Shown here: positions 42,472 through 51,110 of the stretch, piece by piece
Layout: each line of letters opens with the position of its first letter
Position numbering within the stretch: position 1 is the stretch's first letter
Origin: Palsa-504 sp963753225
GTDB taxonomy: Bacteria > Actinomycetota > Actinomycetes > Streptosporangiales > Streptosporangiaceae
Direction: 5' to 3'
Length of the DNA stretch: 64,000 nt
Assembly (NCBI GenBank): GCA_963753225.1
Contig: CAVWBQ010000004.1
Span: forward strand, 1 to 64,000
The notes under the pieces: generated by a model
What the model was told of the DNA's origin: nothing
The model's input: the letters and a program-made list of their open reading frames with translations, nothing else
The model's database searches: none
Made by a program: the position numbers and the translations under genes

Positions 42472-43236
42472 GTGACTGAGCCAAACCCGTCCGCCGGGGC
42501 GTCGGCGAACCGGATCGTCGTCGTGATGCCGACGTACAACGAGCGGCAGAACCTGGAGTCCGTCGCGGGCCGGGTGCGAGCGGCACTGCCGGCCGCGGAC
42601 CTGCTGGTCGTGGACGACAACAGCCCGGACGGGACCGGCGACCTGGCCGACAAACTAGCCGAGACCGACCCGCACGTACAGGTCATGCACCGGACCGGCA
42701 AGGCGGGCCTGGGCAAGGCGTACATCGCGGGGTTCGGCTGGGCGCTCGAGCGCGGTTACGACGTGATCGTCGAGATGGACGCGGACGGCTCACATCAGCC
42801 CGAGCACCTGCCCAGCCTGGTCGCGGCGCTGAACGGCGCGGACCTGTCCATCGGATCCCGGTGGGTGCCCGGCGGCAAGGTGGTCAACTGGCCGAAGAGC
42901 CGCGAGGCGCTGTCCCGCGCGGCCAACATCTACACCCGGATCATGCTCGGCCTCAGCGTCCGCGACGCGACCGCGGGATTCCGCGCCTACCGTGCCGCCA
43001 CGCTGCGGACGATCAGCCTGGACCAGGTGGAATCGACGGGCTACTGCTTCCAGATCGACCTGACGCTGCGCGTCGCCGACGCGGGCCTGCGGATCGTCGA
43101 GGTGCCGATCACGTTCGTCGAGCGGGAGCATGGCGCGTCGAAGATGAGCAATAGCATTATCGGCGAGGCATTCTGGCGGGTCGCGCAGTGGGGCGTCGCC
43201 CGGCGGCTCCGCCGCCTGGGCAAGCGGGCCGGCTAG
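42472..43236 (+). CDS. ppm1: Polyprenol monophosphomannose synthase
   Basis: A 254-residue GT2 glycosyltransferase starting at GTG 42472. Motifs: VVVMPTYNERQNLESV, LLVVDDNSPDGTGDLA, the catalytic DxD in EMDADGSHQPEHLP, and SRWVPGGKVVNWPKSREALS with DATAGFRAYR. It transfers mannose from GDP-mannose to polyprenyl phosphate, supplying lipid-linked mannose for protein O-mannosylation and lipoglycans at the membrane. It lacks the C-terminal membrane helices of the eukaryotic-type enzymes and a fused Lnt domain, as in Streptomyces. Confidence 0.92.
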   Translation: MTEPNPSAGASANRIVVVMPTYNERQNLESVAGRVRAALPAADLLVVDDNSPDGTGDLADKLAETDPHVQVMHRTGKAGLGKAYIAGFGWALERGYDVIVEMDADGSHQPEHLPSLVAALNGADLSIGSRWVPGGKVVNWPKSREALSRAANIYTRIMLGLSVRDATAGFRAYRAATLRTISLDQVESTGYCFQIDLTLRVADAGLRIVEVPITFVEREHGASKMSNSIIGEAFWRVAQWGVARRLRRLGKRAG

Positions 43237-43325
43237 ACACGCAGGCCGGCTGGGCACGCAGGGTTAGCGGGGCCCGCGGGACCTGGGCCAGCCCGGGGCC
43301 TCCGGCGTGAAGGCCAGCCGTGCCG

Positions 43326-43703
43326 CTATGCGCTCCGGCGGTGCGGGCGGCTGCTGGTGTCCTGTTCGGTGCTGCGGCGCTCCCTGATGACCTCGAGGCG
43401 CTCGGCCAGCACGGCTTCGAGATCCTCGACCGTACGGCGCTCCATCAGCATGTCCCAGTGGCTGCGCGGCGGCTTCACCTTTTTCGGCGACGGGGATTCC
43501 CCGGTCGCCGCGACCGCGATCGCACCGCAGACACGGCACTCCCACGTGGGGGGAAGTTCCGCTTCGGCGGCGAAAGGCACGCTAAAATGGTGCCCGTTGG
43601 GGCAGTCAAAGGCGACGTCCTGACGGGGTGCCAGGTCGGTGTTCCTGTCGTTTTCGTAGCTCGTCGCACCGAGCCGGGTCCCGCGAAGTGCGCGTTCGGC
43701 CAT
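43326..43703 (-). CDS. rbpA: RNA polymerase-binding protein RbpA
   Basis: A 125-residue RbpA. ALRGTRLGATSYENDRNTDL is the N-terminal RNA-polymerase-contacting tail, the zinc/core domain carries CPNGHHFSVPF and ECRVCGA, and the basic linker plus sigma-interaction domain is KKVKPPRSHWDMLMERRTVE and DLEAVLAERLEVIRERR. It stabilises open complexes with the principal sigma factor; it is specific to actinobacteria. The ATG is at 43703. Confidence 0.96.
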   Translation of the reverse strand: MAERALRGTRLGATSYENDRNTDLAPRQDVAFDCPNGHHFSVPFAAEAELPPTWECRVCGAIAVAATGESPSPKKVKPPRSHWDMLMERRTVEDLEAVLAERLEVIRERRSTEQDTSSRPHRRSA

Positions 43704-43877
43704 GCTTGCTGCCTCCCAGGCGGTCAGCGGTCTCTCCAGGCAACGCTGAATACCCGGACAAGATTCCCCAGGACGACGTTACCCAACCGTATTTCGCCAG
43801 AAAGATCGCGGTTACACGGGCTCTCGGGGGGCCGGGGAGGCGTCCCCCGGAGCCAGCAGCGCCCCGGGAACCGTCGG

Positions 43878-44684
43878 CTAGGGCTCACGGGGGTGCCACT
43901 GACCTCGCTCGATGAGGACCTCGCGGAGCGTCTCGATGTCGTCGGTCATGACCCCGTCTGCGCCCAGGTCCAGCAGGCGGGTCATCTCGGCCCGGTCGTT
44001 GATGGTCCACACGTGCACGTCGAGGCCGAGGGCGTGAGCGCGCCGGACGAACGAGCCCGAGGCCAGCCGCGCCGGCACCTGGGCACAGCGCACCTGCCAG
44101 TGCGCCAGCCTGCGGGCGAGCAGGCCCGGCTGGCGGCTCTGCCCGGACCCTTGACCCGGTCCCTGGCCGGTACTGCCGACGGTGCAGCGGACCGCGGCGA
44201 TCACGGCCGGGGAGGTGGCCATGCACACCGGCCGGCCGAGCAGCGCGCGTGCGGCCCGCAGCCGGCTGCCGGAGAACGAGGTCAGGCACACCCGGTCCCA
44301 CGCGCCGGTGCGGCGCAGCACGCCGGCCAGCAGCGCGATGCCGGGCTCGTCCTTGAGGTCGATGTTGAAGCGCACCCCGGGCCAGGCGCCGAGCAGGTCC
44401 TCGACCAGCGGTATCGGCTCCGAGCCGGCCACCCGCAGCGCCTTGACCTCGGCGTAGGTGCGCGCTCCGATCGGTCCCTTCGCCTCGGTCACCCGGTCGA
44501 GGGTGCGGTCGTGGAACGCCATGAGCCTGCCGTCCGATGTCGCCCTGGCGTCGGTCTCCAGGTAGGAGTACCCCAGCTTGACGGCGTGCTCGAACGCGGT
44601 CCAGGAGTTCTCAGGGGCGTGCGCCGCCCCGCCGCGGTGCGCGAACGCGTGCGGCGGCGGGGTGTCGAGGAACGGTACCGCCAC
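43878..44684 (-). CDS. Glycerophosphodiester phosphodiesterase
   Basis: A 268-residue GDPD-family TIM barrel starting at GTG 44684. Catalytic motifs are AFAHRGGAAHAPENSWTAF (His16-Arg17, Glu in PEN), YLETDARATSDGRLMAFHD (metal-binding E-x-D and catalytic His), and FNIDLKDEP. It hydrolyses glycerophosphodiesters to glycerol-3-phosphate and an alcohol. There is no signal peptide, so it is probably cytoplasmic. A Gly/Gln-rich loop (GQGPGQGSGQ) is inserted around residue 175. Confidence 0.92.
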   Translation of the reverse strand: MAVPFLDTPPPHAFAHRGGAAHAPENSWTAFEHAVKLGYSYLETDARATSDGRLMAFHDRTLDRVTEAKGPIGARTYAEVKALRVAGSEPIPLVEDLLGAWPGVRFNIDLKDEPGIALLAGVLRRTGAWDRVCLTSFSGSRLRAARALLGRPVCMATSPAVIAAVRCTVGSTGQGPGQGSGQSRQPGLLARRLAHWQVRCAQVPARLASGSFVRRAHALGLDVHVWTINDRAEMTRLLDLGADGVMTDDIETLREVLIERGQWHPREP

Positions 44685-44757
44685 GCTCGCTAGTATGCCC
44701 GCTCCCGGCGTTGACCTGGTGAACTGCGGATGTCGGGCCCGTCGGGGCGGTGCCGCC

Positions 44758-45318
44758 CTAGGGGCCCACCCAGGCCCGGCGGCGAGCCTCCGCCATCGCG
44801 ACGGCGGCCGCCACCGCGACGTTCAGCGACCCGACCCGGCCCGGCTGGGGGATGTAGGTGACCGCGTCGGCCACCGCGAGCAGTGCCGCCGTGCAGCCGT
44901 GGTCCTCGTTGCCGACGGCCAGGCACACGTCGCCGTCCAGCGGCGCCTCGTGCAGCGGGACCGCGCCGTCGGCCAGCTCGACCACGACCACCCGCAGGCC
45001 CTCGCCGGCCGCGGCCTTGGCCGCGGCGACCGGGTTCGGCTCCACCGTGGCCTCGACCAGCCGCTGGGTGCCGAGCGCGGTCTTGCCCACGCCCGGATGG
45101 CCGAGCGGGGCCGTGTTGCCGCATAGCCACAGGCGCTCCGCGCCGAACGCGGCGGCCGAGCGGATGATCGAGCCCACGTTGAACGGCTGCGCCACCGAGT
45201 CGAGCAGCACGGCCAGGCGCGCATCGCTGGCCCGGCGCCACTCCCGGTTGAGCCGCTTGACCTCGGTGGGGCGCAGCTGCCGGGGGGTGCCCGCCCCGGT
45301 GGGCCCCGGCGGGCTCAC
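44758..45318 (-). CDS. TrmH/SpoU-family RNA methyltransferase
   Basis: A 186-residue SPOUT methyltransferase starting at GTG 45318, overlapping the upstream methyltransferase stop. Motifs: DSVAQPFNVGSIIRSAAAFG, AVGNEDHGC and IPQPGRVGSLNVAVAAAVAM, the trefoil-knot SAM site. It probably 2'-O-methylates a ribose in tRNA or rRNA; the TrmH-like short form would fit tRNA Gm18, but this cannot be decided. Confidence 0.9.
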   Translation of the reverse strand: MSPPGPTGAGTPRQLRPTEVKRLNREWRRASDARLAVLLDSVAQPFNVGSIIRSAAAFGAERLWLCGNTAPLGHPGVGKTALGTQRLVEATVEPNPVAAAKAAAGEGLRVVVVELADGAVPLHEAPLDGDVCLAVGNEDHGCTAALLAVADAVTYIPQPGRVGSLNVAVAAAVAMAEARRRAWVGP

Positions 45319-45938
45319 GGGCTGCTCACCCCGGCCCGTTCGGCCTGATAGTCCACCTGGAGCAGGCGGTAACCGCTCCGTGCGGCCAGCCGGGTCACCG
45401 GCCAGCCCTGCCCGGCCAGCCAGCGGTGCAGCGAGTCGGCGCCGAGGTTGCGCCCGACCACCAGGTAGGCGCGGCCCGCGGGCTCCAGCCGGCCCAGCCA
45501 GCCGGACAGCAGCGCGTACAGCGCCTGTTTGCCGATGCGGACCGGCGGGTTGGACCAGATCGCGGCGAACCGGTCCGGCAGGCAGGCGTCGCCGGGCGGC
45601 AGGCAACGCACGTTGGCCAGGCCGGCCGTCCGGGCGTTCCGCGCGCACAGCCCGAGGGCGCGCTCGTTGACGTCGACCGCCCACACGGCGGCGCCGGGCG
45701 ACCTGACGGCCAGCACGCAGGCGACCGGGCCGTAACCGCAGCCCAGGTCGAGCACGTCACCGCCGGCCGGCGGCGCGGGGGCCTCTTCGAGCAGCAGGCG
45801 GGTGCCCGGGTCGAGGCGGCCGGGGGAGAACACCCCGGCGTCGGTGGCCAGCTCCAGGTACACGTCGGGCAGGATTACCCGCACCTGGCCGGGCCGGTGC
45901 GGGGCGTCGGGCCGGGCGGAGAAGTAGTGGTCAGCCAC
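45315..45938 (-). CDS. RsmC-like class I methyltransferase
   Basis: A 207-residue methyltransferase. VLDLGCGYGPVACVLAVRSP is the SAM-binding motif and IWSNPPVRIGKQAL the catalytic NPPx motif of amino-group methyltransferases. It corresponds to the C-terminal catalytic half of RsmC (16S rRNA guanine-N2) as a single-domain protein. It overlaps the DUF3817 gene upstream by 8 nt and the TrmH-like gene downstream by 4 nt, forming an RNA-modification operon. Confidence 0.88.
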   Translation of the reverse strand: MADHYFSARPDAPHRPGQVRVILPDVYLELATDAGVFSPGRLDPGTRLLLEEAPAPPAGGDVLDLGCGYGPVACVLAVRSPGAAVWAVDVNERALGLCARNARTAGLANVRCLPPGDACLPDRFAAIWSNPPVRIGKQALYALLSGWLGRLEPAGRAYLVVGRNLGADSLHRWLAGQGWPVTRLAARSGYRLLQVDYQAERAGVSSP

Positions 45939-46287
45939 CGGCCGACCGGACCGGCGGCGCGGCCGGCTGGGCCTGGCCGGACCCTTCGCCCAGGGCCGGG
46001 TCGATGAAACGGCGGGTGACCCACCGCTCGACGATGAACGTCATGATGGGGACGGTGCCGGCCAGCAGCATGATCAGCGTCGGCGTGACCGCCAGCCGGA
46101 GCCTGCGGGCCAGCAGCCAGGCGAAGATCAGGTAGATGATGTACAAGATGCCGTGCACCACGCCGACGTCGTTGGCCACGGCCGGGTGCCCCGCCACCTG
46201 GAGCGGGATGCCGACGAAACACAAGACCATCAGCACCACGCCGGTCACGTAGGCCATCACCCGGTACCGCAGCACCGCTGCTCTCAC
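45931..46287 (-). CDS. DUF3817 integral membrane protein
   Basis: A 118-residue protein with three membrane helices (YVTGVVLMVLCFVGIPLQ, DVGVVHGILYIIYLIFAWLL, TPTLIMLLAGTVPIMTFIVE) ending in ERWVTRRF, typical of DUF3817. The start is GTG 46287 with GGAG upstream. The function is unknown. It is the first gene of the unit with the RsmC-like and TrmH-like genes. Confidence 0.88.
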   Translation of the reverse strand: MRAAVLRYRVMAYVTGVVLMVLCFVGIPLQVAGHPAVANDVGVVHGILYIIYLIFAWLLARRLRLAVTPTLIMLLAGTVPIMTFIVERWVTRRFIDPALGEGSGQAQPAAPPVRSAGG

Positions 46288-46313
46288 TGGTTACATCTCC
46301 TATCACAGTGCTT

Positions 46314-46796
46314 CTAACGCAGGCCGTGCCACCGGCCGTGGTCCTTGACCTCGGCGTTGAGCCGCGCCAGGTAGGCGTTGTACGCGCTGAGCTCGTCGTC
46401 CTCTTCCTCGTCCGGCGAGCCGGCCCCGGCCTGCACCGGCGCGGCCTGAACCCGGCCGGTCACGCCGGCGGGCAGGCGCTCCGCCTCGGCGGCGACTTCC
46501 CTGGGGTCGGGCATCTCGCCCCGCCGGATCCGGAACTCGTCCCTGATCGTCTTGGCCCAGAAGACCACGGCGAACACCGCGAACAACGGCCACTCGAACG
46601 TGTACGCCCAGCTCAGCCCGTTGCCGGCCAGCGCGCGGTGGAACTGCCAGTCGCCCAGCCACAGCATGCCCCAGAACGAGACCACCATGAGCAGGTGCCA
46701 GCCCAGCCAGCGCGGGCTGATGAGGAACCGCCACACGGGACCATCCGGCCCCGGCGCCTCGGTGGCGGCGGCGCTGGCGGAGCCCGCGTTTTCCAT
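46314..46796 (-). CDS. Conserved membrane protein (actinobacterial)
   Basis: A 160-residue protein starting at ATG 46796. It has two membrane helices (LGWHLLMVVSFWGMLWLG, FEWPLFAVFAVVFWAKTI) and a cytoplasmic acidic tail (DEEEDDELSAYNAYLARLNA) ending HGRWHGLR. I know such proteins from many actinobacteria beside DUF3817 genes; no function is established. It is 26 nt upstream of DUF3817 on the same strand. Confidence 0.7.
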   Translation of the reverse strand: MENAGSASAAATEAPGPDGPVWRFLISPRWLGWHLLMVVSFWGMLWLGDWQFHRALAGNGLSWAYTFEWPLFAVFAVVFWAKTIRDEFRIRRGEMPDPREVAAEAERLPAGVTGRVQAAPVQAGAGSPDEEEDDELSAYNAYLARLNAEVKDHGRWHGLR

Positions 46797-46820
46797 GCCA
46801 TGAGGGTAGCGCCGGCCGTG

Positions 46821-46832
46821 GATAATTCCCGC
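46821..46832 (+). promoter_or_regulatory. Likely leaderless promoter (-10 GATAAT)
   Basis: GATAAT at 46821-46826 lies 6 nt before ATG 46833, with no ribosome-binding site. The stretch GGATAATTCCCGCATGG is nearly the same as the one before the paralogous gene at 27181. Confidence 0.5.
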
Positions 46833-47156
46833 ATGGGTCTGCACACCGGCTTGTCCGCTCCCGCCAGGCGGCTGCCTGACCGCCTCGACGACCTGCACGG
46901 GCCATGGCAGGGCACCGTCGTGCTGCCGGTGCACCTGAGCTGGCACCAGTTCCGCGAATTCGACGTGGCCAGGCAGCAGCCCAGGCTGCTGCTGTACAGC
47001 ATCGTGATCAGCCAGGGCCGCCGGAACGACGTGGCCCGCTTCCTCAACGCCGAGCGGCTGCGCGAGGACTGGCCGGAGCTCCGGCTGCTGGTCAGCACCC
47101 GGATGCGGCGGGCCTGCGAGCGGAAGCTCGGCTTGCCCCGTATTAAGCTTCCCTAG
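46833..47156 (+). CDS. Small protein, paralogue of the AbiEii-partner protein at 27181, without the nucleotidyltransferase
   Basis: A 107-residue soluble protein: ARRLPDRLDDLHGPWQGTVV, LPVHLSWHQFREFDVARQQ, LYSIVISQGRRNDVARFLN, LREDWPELRLLVSTRMRRAC. It aligns along its length with the protein at 27181-27507. No nucleotidyltransferase gene follows; the next gene is an adenylate kinase 65 bp downstream. The starts share a leaderless arrangement. It could be a solitary antitoxin or regulator (inference). An in-frame ATG at 46800 is an alternative start. Confidence 0.65.
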   Translation: MGLHTGLSAPARRLPDRLDDLHGPWQGTVVLPVHLSWHQFREFDVARQQPRLLLYSIVISQGRRNDVARFLNAERLREDWPELRLLVSTRMRRACERKLGLPRIKLP

Positions 47157-47221
47157 CTGGCACTGTCAGGCACGATTCCCCCGCGGGCAGCGACACCCCC
47201 TGCGTATGCCAGGCTGATGAC

Positions 47222-47902
47222 ATGCGCAAATATGTGATCATGGGCGTGCAGGGCAGCGGCAAGGGCACACAGAGCCAGATACTGGCCGCGGACCTGGACC
47301 TCGTCCACATCGGCGTAGGGGACATCTTCCGCTGGAATGTGCAGAACCACACCAAGCTGGGCGCCCAGGTCCGGCGCACCATGGCGGCCGGGGAACTGGT
47401 CGGGGACGACCTGGTGGAGTCGGTGGTCAGGGACCGGCTCACCCAGCACGACTGGAACTTCGGCTTCATCATCGACGGGTTCCCGCGCAACCGGCCGCAG
47501 GCCGAGTTCTTCCTGGAGAGCTACGACATCGACGGCGTCATCGTGCTCGACCTGCCCGACTCCGAGGTCCGCCGCCGCGTGCTCAACCGCAGGCTCTGCG
47601 CCGACTGCGGCATGGACTACCACCTCATCGACAGCAGCCCGAAGGTGGCCGGCCGGTGCGATTCGTGCGGCGGGGACCTGGTCACCAGGGAAGACGACAC
47701 CGAGGAGGCGCTCGCGGTCAGGCTGCGGGACTATCACGAGAAGACGAACCCGGTGATCGAGCTGTTCCGCCGCAAGGAGTACGTTTTCACCGTGGACGCG
47801 CGGTCCGCGCCCGACATGGTCCAGGAGCAGATCAGGACCTGCGTCGGGCTGCCCCCGGTGAGCTCACGCAGGTCACGGCAACCCGGGGCCGCCGGTGCGT
47901 GA
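47222..47902 (+). CDS. Adenylate kinase family protein with zinc-type LID
   Basis: A 226-residue nucleoside monophosphate kinase. P-loop GVQGSGKGTQSQIL, NMP-binding HIGVGDIFRW, IIDGFPRN, and a LID domain with CADCGMDYHL and CDSCGGDLV, four Cys that bind structural zinc; the segment RLRDYHEKTNPVIELF matches adenylate kinases. It converts AMP and ATP to two ADP. This is not the classical adk locus beside ribosomal-protein genes, so it is probably a second copy. It overlaps the PRPP synthetase gene by 8 nt. Confidence 0.88.
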   Translation: MRKYVIMGVQGSGKGTQSQILAADLDLVHIGVGDIFRWNVQNHTKLGAQVRRTMAAGELVGDDLVESVVRDRLTQHDWNFGFIIDGFPRNRPQAEFFLESYDIDGVIVLDLPDSEVRRRVLNRRLCADCGMDYHLIDSSPKVAGRCDSCGGDLVTREDDTEEALAVRLRDYHEKTNPVIELFRRKEYVFTVDARSAPDMVQEQIRTCVGLPPVSSRRSRQPGAAGA

Positions 47903-48827
47903 GATCGCGGTATTCGGCGGCTCCTCGCACCCCGCTCTGACCGCCGAGATCTGCGCGCATCTGCGCGTGCCGCAGCGCCCCGTGCTGCTCAAGCGGTTCG
48001 CGAACGACTGCCTCGAGGTGCAGCTGCAGTCCAACTGCCGGGAACGGGACGTGTTCATCATCCAGTCCCTGGTCCGGCCGGTGCAGGAGAACCTGGTCGA
48101 GCTGCTGCTGATGGCGGACGCGGCCCGGGGCGCGTCCGCGGGGCGGGTGAACGCGGTGATCCCGCACTACGCCTACGCCCGTTCGGACAAGAAGGACGCG
48201 CCGCGGATTTCCATCGGCGGCCGCCTGGTGGCCGACCTGCTGGTCACCGCCGGGGTCGACCGCGTGCTCACGCTGAACCTGCACTCGCCGCAGGTGCACG
48301 GCTTCTTCTCGGTGCCGGTGGATCACCTGCACGCGCTGCGCGAACTGGCCGCGCACTTCCGCCAGCGGGACCTGTCCAACGCCGTGGTGGTCTCACCCGA
48401 CCTTGGCTACGCCAAGAGCGCCGCGGCGTTCGCCCGCAGGCTCGGCCTGCCGGTCGCGGCGGGCGCCAAGGAGCGGATCAGCGACTCGGAGGTGCGGATC
48501 GCCGCCATCATCGGCGACGTGGGCGGCCGGGACGTGATCGTCCTCGACGACGAGATCTCCCGCGGCACCACCGTGTTCGAGCTGCTGGACCGTTTGCGCG
48601 AGCAGGGCGCGCGCTCGGTCGCGGTGGCCTGCACGCACGGGCTGTTCGCCGACAACGCGCTGGACAAGCTGGCCGCCGCCGACGTGACCGAGATCGTCTG
48701 CACCAACTCGGCGCCGCTGCAGACCGAGCATCCGAAGCTGACCATCTTGTCGGTGGCCCCGGCGCTGGCCGAGGCGATCAGCAGGATCCACAACGGCGAG
48801 TCGGTCAGCTCCCTTTTTGATCACTGA
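47895..48827 (+). CDS. prs: Ribose-phosphate pyrophosphokinase (PRPP synthetase)
   Basis: A 310-residue PRPP synthetase starting at GTG 47895. AVFGGSSHPALTAEI begins the N-terminal domain; the regulatory/ATP part is QSLVRPVQENLVELLLMADA, PHYAYARSDKKDAPRISIGG, and the PRPP-binding loop is DVIVLDDEISRGTTVFELL. It makes PRPP from ribose 5-phosphate and ATP, releasing AMP, which the coupled adenylate kinase could recycle. Some active-site sequences differ from the canonical housekeeping Prs (for instance FGGSSHP in place of FSGRAHP), so this may be a class variant or second copy. Confidence 0.9.
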   Translation: MREIAVFGGSSHPALTAEICAHLRVPQRPVLLKRFANDCLEVQLQSNCRERDVFIIQSLVRPVQENLVELLLMADAARGASAGRVNAVIPHYAYARSDKKDAPRISIGGRLVADLLVTAGVDRVLTLNLHSPQVHGFFSVPVDHLHALRELAAHFRQRDLSNAVVVSPDLGYAKSAAAFARRLGLPVAAGAKERISDSEVRIAAIIGDVGGRDVIVLDDEISRGTTVFELLDRLREQGARSVAVACTHGLFADNALDKLAAADVTEIVCTNSAPLQTEHPKLTILSVAPALAEAISRIHNGESVSSLFDH

Positions 48828-48848
48828 GCCTCTGTCGCTGAGCCTCTG

Positions 48849-50939
48849 TCACTGAGCTTGGCCGCTAGCGGTCTCGACGACCCAGGCCAGCACCAGGGCC
48901 TCCTCCAGCCACGCGTCGTAGCGGCCGCTGCGGCCGCCGTGGCCCGCCTCCATCTCGGTCTTGAGCAGGAACGGGCCGCCATGCGCGGTCGCGCGCAGCC
49001 TGGCCATCCACTTGGCCGGCTCGTGGTAGGTCACCCGGGTGTCGTTCAGCCCGGTCAGCGCGAAGATCGGCGGATAGGCCTGCCCGGTGACGTTCTCGTA
49101 CGGCGTGTACGACTTCATGTACGCGTAGACGTCGGGGTCGTGCAGCGGGTCGCCCCACTCCTCCCACTCGGTCACGGTCAGCGGCAGCGAAGGGTCCAGG
49201 ATCGTGGTCAGCGCGTCCACGAACGGCACGTGCGCCACGATCCCGGCGAACGCCTCCGGCGCCATGTTGGCCACCGCGCCCATCAGCAGCCCGCCCGCCG
49301 AACCGCCCCGTGCCACCAGCCGCGGCGCGGACGTCCAGCCCGTCTCGGCCAGATGCCGGGCGCACGCGATGAAGTCGGTGAACGTGTTCTTCTTGCGCAG
49401 CAGCTTGCCGTCGGTGTACCAGGACCGGCCCATCTCGCCGCCGCCCCTGATATGCGCGATCGCGTAGACGAAGCCGCGGTCGAGCAGGGACAGCACGGGG
49501 ATGGAGAAGGCCGGGTCCCGGGAGAGCTCGTAGCTGCCATAGCCGTACAGCAGGCACGGCGCGCTGCCGTCACGCGGCGTGCCCTTGCGGCAGACCAGCG
49601 AGATCGGGACCCGGGTGCCGTCGGGGGCCACCGCCCACTCCCGGTGCTGCTCGTAGTCCTCGGGCCGGTAGGGGACGCCGGCCGGCGAGGGGAGCACCGG
49701 CTGGCGCTTGAGCAGGGTGAGCTCGCCGGTGGCCATGTCGCAGTCGTAGACCGAGCCCGGGGTGACCAGCGAGGTGAAGGCCAGCCGGTACCGGCTGGCC
49801 TGGAACTCCGGGTTCACGCCCGGCCCCACCCGGTAGACGGGCTCGCCGAACGCGACCTCGTGCTCGCCGTCCTTGCGCAGGATTCGCAGCCCGGTCAGTC
49901 CGTCGCGGCGGAAGTACACCACGGTGTAGTCGGCGAACGCGTCCACGCCGAGCAGCCGGGTGCCGGCCTGGTGCGGGACCAGCGGGGTCCAAGTGCGCGG
50001 ATCGGCCAGCGACGCGGTCGCGACCTCGAAGTCCTCCGCGCCGTCGTTGTGCAAGATGAGCAGATGGTCCCCGGCGTGCTCCGCGTCGTAGTCCACGCCC
50101 TGGCGGCGCGGGGCCACCACGGTGAACTCAGCCGAAGGATCCGCGGCGTCGAGCAGCCAGACCTCGCTGGTCAGGACGCTCGCGCTCCTGATCATGACGT
50201 AGCTCTCGCTGCGGGTCAGGCTCACCCAGACGTGGAAGTGCTCGTCCGGCTCCTCGAACACCATGGTGTCCTCGGTGGCGGGAGTGCCGATCCGGTGCCG
50301 CCAGACCCGGTACGGCCGCCAGGCGTCGTCCACGGTCGTGTAGAACACGGCGGAGCCGTCCAGCGACCACGCGCAGCCGGCGTAGGTGTCCGGGATCTCG
50401 TCCGGCAGGGCGGCCCCCGTGGCCAGGTCCTTGATCCGCAGCGTGAACCGCTCGTTGCCGGCGAAGTCGGTGGAGTAGGCCAGCCAGCGCTGGTCCGGGC
50501 TGGTGCGGAACGTGCCGAGGCTGAAGAACTCGTGGCCGTCCGCAAGCTCGTTGCCGTCGAGCAGTTCCTCCTCCCCGTCCAGCGGCTTGCCGTCCTCGGC
50601 CATCGGCGGGATCACCTCGCCGGGCCGGACCGCGCGGCGGCAGTACACCGGGTACTGCTTGCCCTCGACCGTCCGCGAGTAGTGCCACCAGCCGCCCTTG
50701 CGCACCGGGACGGACAGGTCGCTCTCCTGGGTGCGCGCCTTGATCTCCTCGAAGATCTGCACGCGCAGCGGGGCCAGGCGGTCGGTGAGCGCGTCGGTGT
50801 AGGCGTTCTCGGCCTTCAGGTAGCCGATGGTGTCCGGATCGTCCTTGTCGGCGAGCCAGGCGTACTCGTCGATCACGGTGTCGCCGTGGAAGGTGCGCGG
50901 GCTGGGGATCTTCTTGGCCTCGGGCGGCTCGATCGTCAT
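48849..50939 (-). CDS. S9 family oligopeptidase B/prolyl oligopeptidase
   Basis: A 696-residue serine peptidase. The N-terminal ~410 residues form the beta-propeller (DEYAWLADKDDPDTIGYLKA and repeats), the C-terminal alpha/beta-hydrolase domain holds the nucleophile Ser547 in ARGGSAGGLLMGAVANM; IAHIRGGGEMGRSWY and MEAGHGGRSGRYD (catalytic His) are typical of protease II. It cleaves short peptides after basic or prolyl residues inside the cell; no signal peptide is seen. The length is normal for oligopeptidase B. Confidence 0.94.
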   Translation of the reverse strand: MTIEPPEAKKIPSPRTFHGDTVIDEYAWLADKDDPDTIGYLKAENAYTDALTDRLAPLRVQIFEEIKARTQESDLSVPVRKGGWWHYSRTVEGKQYPVYCRRAVRPGEVIPPMAEDGKPLDGEEELLDGNELADGHEFFSLGTFRTSPDQRWLAYSTDFAGNERFTLRIKDLATGAALPDEIPDTYAGCAWSLDGSAVFYTTVDDAWRPYRVWRHRIGTPATEDTMVFEEPDEHFHVWVSLTRSESYVMIRSASVLTSEVWLLDAADPSAEFTVVAPRRQGVDYDAEHAGDHLLILHNDGAEDFEVATASLADPRTWTPLVPHQAGTRLLGVDAFADYTVVYFRRDGLTGLRILRKDGEHEVAFGEPVYRVGPGVNPEFQASRYRLAFTSLVTPGSVYDCDMATGELTLLKRQPVLPSPAGVPYRPEDYEQHREWAVAPDGTRVPISLVCRKGTPRDGSAPCLLYGYGSYELSRDPAFSIPVLSLLDRGFVYAIAHIRGGGEMGRSWYTDGKLLRKKNTFTDFIACARHLAETGWTSAPRLVARGGSAGGLLMGAVANMAPEAFAGIVAHVPFVDALTTILDPSLPLTVTEWEEWGDPLHDPDVYAYMKSYTPYENVTGQAYPPIFALTGLNDTRVTYHEPAKWMARLRATAHGGPFLLKTEMEAGHGGRSGRYDAWLEEALVLAWVVETASGQAQ

Positions 50940-51110
50940 GAGAGCCCAGTCTAATGACGCGCCCTGCGGATGCGGCGGAGCGCGGCTTTGACACCATGGG
51001 AGGCTGGCTCGGCAAGAGGAGCCGAGCCGCCGGCCCGGGAAGGCTGGCGGGAGCGGTCACGGCTAACCTTGCCTCTGGGAAGCTTGGTGCCGACGGGAAA
51101 GGGGCGTCTC

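Noticed and set aside
48824..48858. Short direct repeats GAGCCTCTGTC after the PRPP synthetase gene
   Set aside because: Only two and a half imperfect copies; probably slippage and without visible function.
48858..50954. 698-codon plus-strand open frame opposite the S9 oligopeptidase
   Set aside because: Low-complexity Arg/Val/Gly/His composition typical of a shadow frame; the opposite strand has the GGSAGG motif and full family length.
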